Source of the DNA: Marinagarivorans sp. UBA5868
Lineage (GTDB): Bacteria > Pseudomonadota > Gammaproteobacteria > Pseudomonadales > Cellvibrionaceae
Direction of reading: 5' to 3'
NCBI GenBank assembly: GCA_002432095.1
Contig: DJFQ01000127.1
Coordinates: 9,318 to 18,835 of the forward strand
Length of the DNA stretch: 9,518 nucleotides
Position numbers and translations under genes: made by a program. The notes under the pieces were generated by a model. That model ran no database searches, was not told where the DNA came from, and saw nothing but the letters and a program-made list of their open reading frames with translations. Shown piece after piece: positions 5,917-9,518 of the stretch (positions within the stretch are counted from its first letter, which is position 1; each line of letters opens with the position of its first letter).

Positions 5917-8049
5917 CTACTTCTTGCCATCCAGATCAAGGGGGGCTTTGACCTTAGCCTGGCGCAAACTGGTAACAACCGATTCCAAAGCTCGATCAAA
6001 CAGCATGCTGTGATCCAGCGCGCGCATATGACCCGTCTTCATGGCCAGGGCCAACTCTATGCGGGTTTTCTCCGCCACCTTAATGCCATTGCGGTTGACG
6101 AAGATATATTTGCCCGTCGGTCGTATAAACGCGGCCAACCGACAACGCAGTAAGTCCTTGCCTTCGCCCTCTTCCAAATCGAACCACGCACCCTGGGCAA
6201 GGCCGTTCACCATCACCATATGCGGGTCATCGGCTGGCAACTCCGGCGGGACTGTCATCTGTTCTGAAGTTGGGGCCACCGGTTTTGCCGCGCCGGATTC
6301 CGCCTCGGCGACACTCTCCTCGGGCGGTTGCTCGTGCGCCAGCAACTCGCCGCGAATCCGCGCCAAATGGATCTCTTCCAAGCCGGTGAAAAGCTCCGCC
6401 ACTTCAAATGGGTTGTAGGAAATGGAGTCGAGACCGCGACGCAATCGCGCAATCAAATCCGGGATCAACCGAATCAACTTTTGCCGATCGGACCTGCCAG
6501 CGCAAGGTTGGACACTCCAAACCAAATCCGTCAAAACGCGCAACTGCTCGTTCCATTCCGCAGAGGTAAAGCCGTACTTCAGACCCGTTACAAACAGCAC
6601 ATTGCTCCACGGGCCATTGATCAATGCCAGCGCCAACTCGGGCAGATGGTAAGCCATAGTGCGCAACTGGATTTCCGCCGCCACAGTTTTGCGCGCCTGT
6701 TCAGCGCGGGCTTTGCCATCCTCGGCATCAATAGTGCGTCGCTCCAAAACGGCCGCACGACGTTTTTCCTTATCCACAAACGAGGTGAAATCAGCAAGCG
6801 CGTCTTTGAAAACATCGGGATTGCTGTCGAACTGGTTCTGGATGCGGTCGATGGTCCCGCGCATAAAATTCAGCAGAGGCTCATCGCCCACCAGCACGTC
6901 GCCTGTCTGCCATTCGGAGGCAACCGCCACCAACTCATTCAACAATCGGCGTGCCGGATGACGCTTTTCCACCAGAAACTGCTCGTCCAACAGCGCCATT
7001 TTCAGCACCGGGACCTGCATGCGCCCGATAAGCTCACGAAAGGGTTCGGCCAGCCCTTGTTCGCGCAGGATATAGCGGAACAGCATCTGCACCAGCCCCA
7101 TGGTTTCTTTTTCCAGCCGGCCTATGTCGACGTCCTCACCGCGGCGGTTCTGCACACTGGCTAGCACCCGCTCGAAATCCAGGCCATTGGCACTGTCGCT
7201 GTTGAGCGGCAGACGCTGCACAAACGACAACAGTTTGAGCAGCTCTGCTCGGTTCTGCGTTGCAGGGCCAACGGCTGACGCCATAGAAGCAATATCCTCC
7301 GCGGTCGGCATCGCCGCACCCGGTGCATCTGCAGCGCAGGCCTCTGATGCAACCCGACGGCTGAGCATCACCCGGATGCCATTTGCCTCAAGGCATTCCA
7401 GCATTTGCTGGTTCAATTCCGGCTGCCGGCTCACCACCAAACGATCAAAAAGTTTGAACAGCACCAGCTTGGCCTTGATGTCGATATCCAGACGCTTGAT
7501 TTGCGCCATGGCTGAGCCACAGATCACGGCTGGACTGAGGGGGACCTTCTGTTCGTTGATTTCAACCGGCAGAATGCGCGACAAAGCGTCGGCTATCCCT
7601 TGGAGCACTGCCGAATACTCGCGCATGGCACGCCCTACTGTGGACTCCAAAGCGACCAGCTGCTCTAAATCCTCGTTCTGCACCAGAGACAGCGCCTCCG
7701 CTGATAACTCGCCATCCGCCTTGGCTGCATTGCGTGAGTCTTCGCCAGCCAAACGGGAAAATGCGTCATCGATCATATCGAAGAAACGACGCTCAACACT
7801 CTTGCGCTGAACCCGAACCTCCCGCATGGAGTCGAAAAATGCATTCTGCTCATTGTTGGTCTGGGCTTTATCTGCCAAGTCAAACAGGGCATCATCCGCG
7901 GCATCGAAATAAGCCTCCAGAGCGGATGCCAGAAATTTTTGGCCCAAATCATTCAAGCTATGAATCACCGCCGGCAAACGGGCGAGACGAGCACGTACCT
8001 GACGCTGATTTTCAGGCTCCAAACGGATCACCTTAGCGCTGTCGGTCAC
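5917..8049 (-). CDS. DUF1631 family protein
   Basis: This 710-residue cytoplasmic protein has no signal peptide or membrane segment. Residues 1-570 are mostly helical and charged, with the LFKLFDRLVV, LLKLLSFVQRLP and RRLLNELVAVASEW blocks typical of DUF1631 proteins. A Pro/Ala/Glu-rich linker (about 572-610) leads to a compact C-terminal part (about 611-710). Its pattern is GAWFDLEE, then FIRPTGKYIFVNRNGIKVAE, then LFDRALESVV, which looks beta-rich and loosely PilZ-like (my inference). Function is unknown; some databases label relatives as thymidine phosphorylase, which nothing here supports. The start is taken as GTG at 8049 because GGAGG lies exactly 7 bases upstream. An in-frame ATG at 8082 would add 11 residues, but its AAGG touches the ATG. 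ampD follows after 67 bases, probably in one operon. Confidence 0.85.
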   Translation of the reverse strand: MTDSAKVIRLEPENQRQVRARLARLPAVIHSLNDLGQKFLASALEAYFDAADDALFDLADKAQTNNEQNAFFDSMREVRVQRKSVERRFFDMIDDAFSRLAGEDSRNAAKADGELSAEALSLVQNEDLEQLVALESTVGRAMREYSAVLQGIADALSRILPVEINEQKVPLSPAVICGSAMAQIKRLDIDIKAKLVLFKLFDRLVVSRQPELNQQMLECLEANGIRVMLSRRVASEACAADAPGAAMPTAEDIASMASAVGPATQNRAELLKLLSFVQRLPLNSDSANGLDFERVLASVQNRRGEDVDIGRLEKETMGLVQMLFRYILREQGLAEPFRELIGRMQVPVLKMALLDEQFLVEKRHPARRLLNELVAVASEWQTGDVLVGDEPLLNFMRGTIDRIQNQFDSNPDVFKDALADFTSFVDKEKRRAAVLERRTIDAEDGKARAEQARKTVAAEIQLRTMAYHLPELALALINGPWSNVLFVTGLKYGFTSAEWNEQLRVLTDLVWSVQPCAGRSDRQKLIRLIPDLIARLRRGLDSISYNPFEVAELFTGLEEIHLARIRGELLAHEQPPEESVAEAESGAAKPVAPTSEQMTVPPELPADDPHMVMVNGLAQGAWFDLEEGEGKDLLRCRLAAFIRPTGKYIFVNRNGIKVAEKTRIELALAMKTGHMRALDHSMLFDRALESVVTSLRQAKVKAPLDLDGKK

Positions 8050-8056
8050 TGCAAAA

Positions 8057-8061
8057 CCTCC
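8057..8061 (-). promoter_or_regulatory. Ribosome-binding site that decides the DUF1631 start
   Basis: GGAGG on the minus strand, 7 bases before the GTG at 8049. It is the strongest ribosome-binding site in the window and lies inside the longer reading frame that begins at 8082, so it argues for the internal start. Confidence 0.7.
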
Positions 8062-8092
8062 GGAAGAACCACTTGAGAACATCCTTTTTCAT

Positions 8093-8289
8093 GCTAAACG
8101 ATGAATACGATTACACTCTTAATCCGCAAAACATCGTCAGCGAAACCTTTCAATTCATTCGAAAGTACCAAATATGCATTAAATCTATCACAGGCCCCGG
8201 TAGAGAGCGTGATGGAATTAGAAAAACGTGTGCTTAGTCTAAGACCGAATTAAGCGCGTCCTTCGAGTAATTAGAACGAAACGATTTAA
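8093..8289. other. Divergent AT-rich intergenic region
   Basis: About 200 bases lie between the DUF1631 gene (minus) and the protease gene (plus). The region is visibly richer in A and T than the genes and must hold both promoters. A perfect 5-bp palindrome with one central base, CTTAG-T-CTAAG, lies at 8233-8243, about 45 bases before the protease ATG, and could be a small operator. No -35/-10 pair was convincing enough to call. Confidence 0.4.
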
Positions 8290-8814
8290 ATGAGTCAGCC
8301 CCCTCAGCAAAACCCCGAAACCCGACTAGGAAAAGGCATGATCGTCGCTGGCTGGCTGCTGGCCCTAGCACTGTTAACGTTTTATTTCAGCCAGTGGCTG
8401 GAGGAACGCCAGAACCCTAACTCTCGACCTATCGCCATGAGCGAGGATGGGGTGAACCAAGTAATGCTTGAGCGCAACTTTCAGCACCACTACGTCGTGA
8501 GCGGCACCATTAACGATGTTCCGGTAACTTTTCTTGTGGACACTGGCGCGACCACCGTGTCCGTCCCCGCTCACCTTGCCGATAAGCTGCAATTGCAGCC
8601 CGGCGCTCCGCAGATGACCAACACCGCAAATGGCGTGGTGGAGACCCGGGCCACAAAAATTGACGAATTGCGACTCGGCACCATAACGCTTCGCGATGTA
8701 CGGGCAAGCATCAACCCCGGCATGCGCAGCGACGAAATTCTGCTGGGCATGAGTGCTCTCAAAACCATCGAATTCACCCACCGGGATGGCGTACTGACGC
8801 TAAAACAGTACTGA
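8290..8814 (+). CDS. Membrane-anchored retropepsin-like aspartic protease (clan AA, TIGR02281 type)
   Basis: This 174-residue protein has one membrane helix near the N-terminus (about residues 17-35) and then a single periplasmic retropepsin-like domain. The catalytic motif is FLVDTGATTVSVP, with Asp84-Thr85-Gly86. The hydrophobic partner motif is ILLGMSALKTIEF (150-162). A single DTG motif means two chains must dimerise to form an active site, as in retroviral proteases. Bacterial proteins of this type are widespread; their substrates are unknown. The ATG at 8290 has no clear Shine-Dalgarno sequence. ATG at 8338 (Met17) has AGGA 6 bases upstream, but the preceding RLGKG looks like part of the family N-terminus as I recall it, so the longer form is preferred. 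nadC follows after 27 bases, probably cotranscribed. Confidence 0.85.
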   Translation: MSQPPQQNPETRLGKGMIVAGWLLALALLTFYFSQWLEERQNPNSRPIAMSEDGVNQVMLERNFQHHYVVSGTINDVPVTFLVDTGATTVSVPAHLADKLQLQPGAPQMTNTANGVVETRATKIDELRLGTITLRDVRASINPGMRSDEILLGMSALKTIEFTHRDGVLTLKQY

Positions 8815-8841
8815 GCCATCCATCATTACGGGTACATAGAT

Positions 8842-9518
8842 ATGAATATTCAGTTGCATGAAATCCACGCCGACATCCAAAGAAATGTTCGCGATGCGTT
8901 GAACGAGGATATAGGCACCGGTGACATCACGGCCGAACTCCTGCCTGAAGATAAGCACAGCACGGCGACAGTGATTACCCGTGAGGATTGCGTGGTCTGC
9001 GGAACTGCTTGGTTTAACGAGGTGTTTGCGCAACTGGATTCAACCGTGAATATCGAATGGCACGTAGCGGAAGGCGAGCGCGTCTCCGCCAACTCAAAAT
9101 TGGTCACGCTAAGTGGCAAAGCCCGCTCGCTGGTCACTGGCGAGCGCCCTGCCCTCAATTTTCTCCAATTATTGAGCGGCATCGCCACCCAAAGCCGCGC
9201 GCTTGCCGACATTGTCGCTGGCACCAGCATCAAAATTCTCGATACCCGTAAGACCCTACCGGGCCTGCGCACCGCGCAAAAATACGCCGTAACGGTTGGT
9301 GGCTGCCACAACCACCGCATCGGTTTGTATGACGCCTTTTTGATAAAAGAAAATCACATCGCCGCCTGCGGGGGTATTAGCCCCGCTATTTCCCGTGCTA
9401 GGGAATTACATCCGGAAAAACCTATTATTGTTGAAGTCGAAAATTACCAAGAATTTTGCGAAGCCGCGTCACACCCAGTCACCCGCATCATGCTGGATAA
9501 CTTCAGCGCAGAGGACCT
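8842..9518 (+). CDS. nadC: NadC, nicotinate-nucleotide pyrophosphorylase (quinolinate phosphoribosyltransferase), C-terminus beyond the window
   Basis: This enzyme converts quinolinate and PRPP to nicotinate mononucleotide, pyrophosphate and CO2, the third step of de novo NAD synthesis, in the cytoplasm. The 225 visible residues stay in frame to the right edge; about 50-60 of the usual ~280 are missing. Family blocks in order are NEDIGTGDIT (about 21-30), GERPALNFLQLLSGIAT (100-116), LDTRKTLPGLR (133-143) with Arg136 and Lys137, GGCHNHRIGLYDAFLIKENHI (153-173) with His158, Arg159 and Lys169, VEVEN (197-201) and IMLDNFS (216-222). These include the basic residues that bind quinolinate and PRPP phosphates and the acidic Glu/Asp residues near the metal site. 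The ribosome-binding site is weak (GGGT before the ATG). It lies 27 bases after the protease gene. Confidence 0.97.
   Translation, partial: MNIQLHEIHADIQRNVRDALNEDIGTGDITAELLPEDKHSTATVITREDCVVCGTAWFNEVFAQLDSTVNIEWHVAEGERVSANSKLVTLSGKARSLVTGERPALNFLQLLSGIATQSRALADIVAGTSIKILDTRKTLPGLRTAQKYAVTVGGCHNHRIGLYDAFLIKENHIAACGGISPAISRARELHPEKPIIVEVENYQEFCEAASHPVTRIMLDNFSAED

Noticed and set aside
6328..7164. Long open frames on the plus strand opposite the DUF1631 gene (278 codons here, and 236 codons at 7100-7810)
   Set aside because: They lie antisense to a well-supported gene, have low-complexity Arg/Ser/Gln-rich translations with no family resemblance, and are typical shadow frames.
5917..8049. Thymidine phosphorylase label used for some DUF1631 relatives
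   Set aside because: No thymidine/pyrimidine phosphorylase motif is visible; the label appears to be an annotation carry-over.

Overview
The window is ordinary chromosomal DNA from a gammaproteobacterium. The gene content and order point to the Pseudomonas/Cellvibrio side of the class: nadC and a DUF1631 gene sit next to ampD-ampE (the order I recall from Pseudomonas), and fxsA lies next to groES as in many gammaproteobacteria. The genus cannot be fixed from the sequence alone. I see no mobile element, CRISPR array, tRNA or rRNA. No gap between genes exceeds about 240 bases.

Layout. (1) Positions 1-1252, minus strand: the groES-groEL chaperonin operon, with groEL running off the left edge, then fxsA upstream of it. 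A good match to a heat-shock (sigma-32) promoter lies at 745-773, about 170 bases before the groES start. (2) Positions 1339-2442, minus strand: a DUF481-type outer-membrane beta-barrel protein. (3) Positions 2597-4229, plus strand: a two-gene unit made of an alkyltransferase-like DNA-repair protein (active-site Cys replaced by Trp) and an AmpG-type muropeptide permease. (4) Positions 4395-8049, minus strand: probably one transcription unit, DUF1631 gene-ampD-ampE, converging on ampG. (5) Positions 8290-9518, plus strand: a membrane-anchored retropepsin-like protease and nadC, which runs off the right edge.

How the genes work together. AmpG imports anhydro-muropeptides into the cytoplasm. AmpD cleaves the anhMurNAc-L-Ala bond of those molecules. 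AmpE is the membrane protein usually encoded with AmpD. Three parts of peptidoglycan recycling, which in many enterobacteria and pseudomonads also controls beta-lactamase, therefore lie within 3.3 kb; no ampR or ampC is visible here. GroES/GroEL fold proteins. NadC makes nicotinate mononucleotide for NAD synthesis.

No clearly new biological system was found. The points most worth checking are small: a long, hairpin-rich groES leader; a strong hairpin directly before an ampD start that has no Shine-Dalgarno sequence; a 21-bp tandem duplication that adds a tail to the alkyltransferase-like protein; and a GTG start with an ideal ribosome-binding site that shortens the DUF1631 protein.
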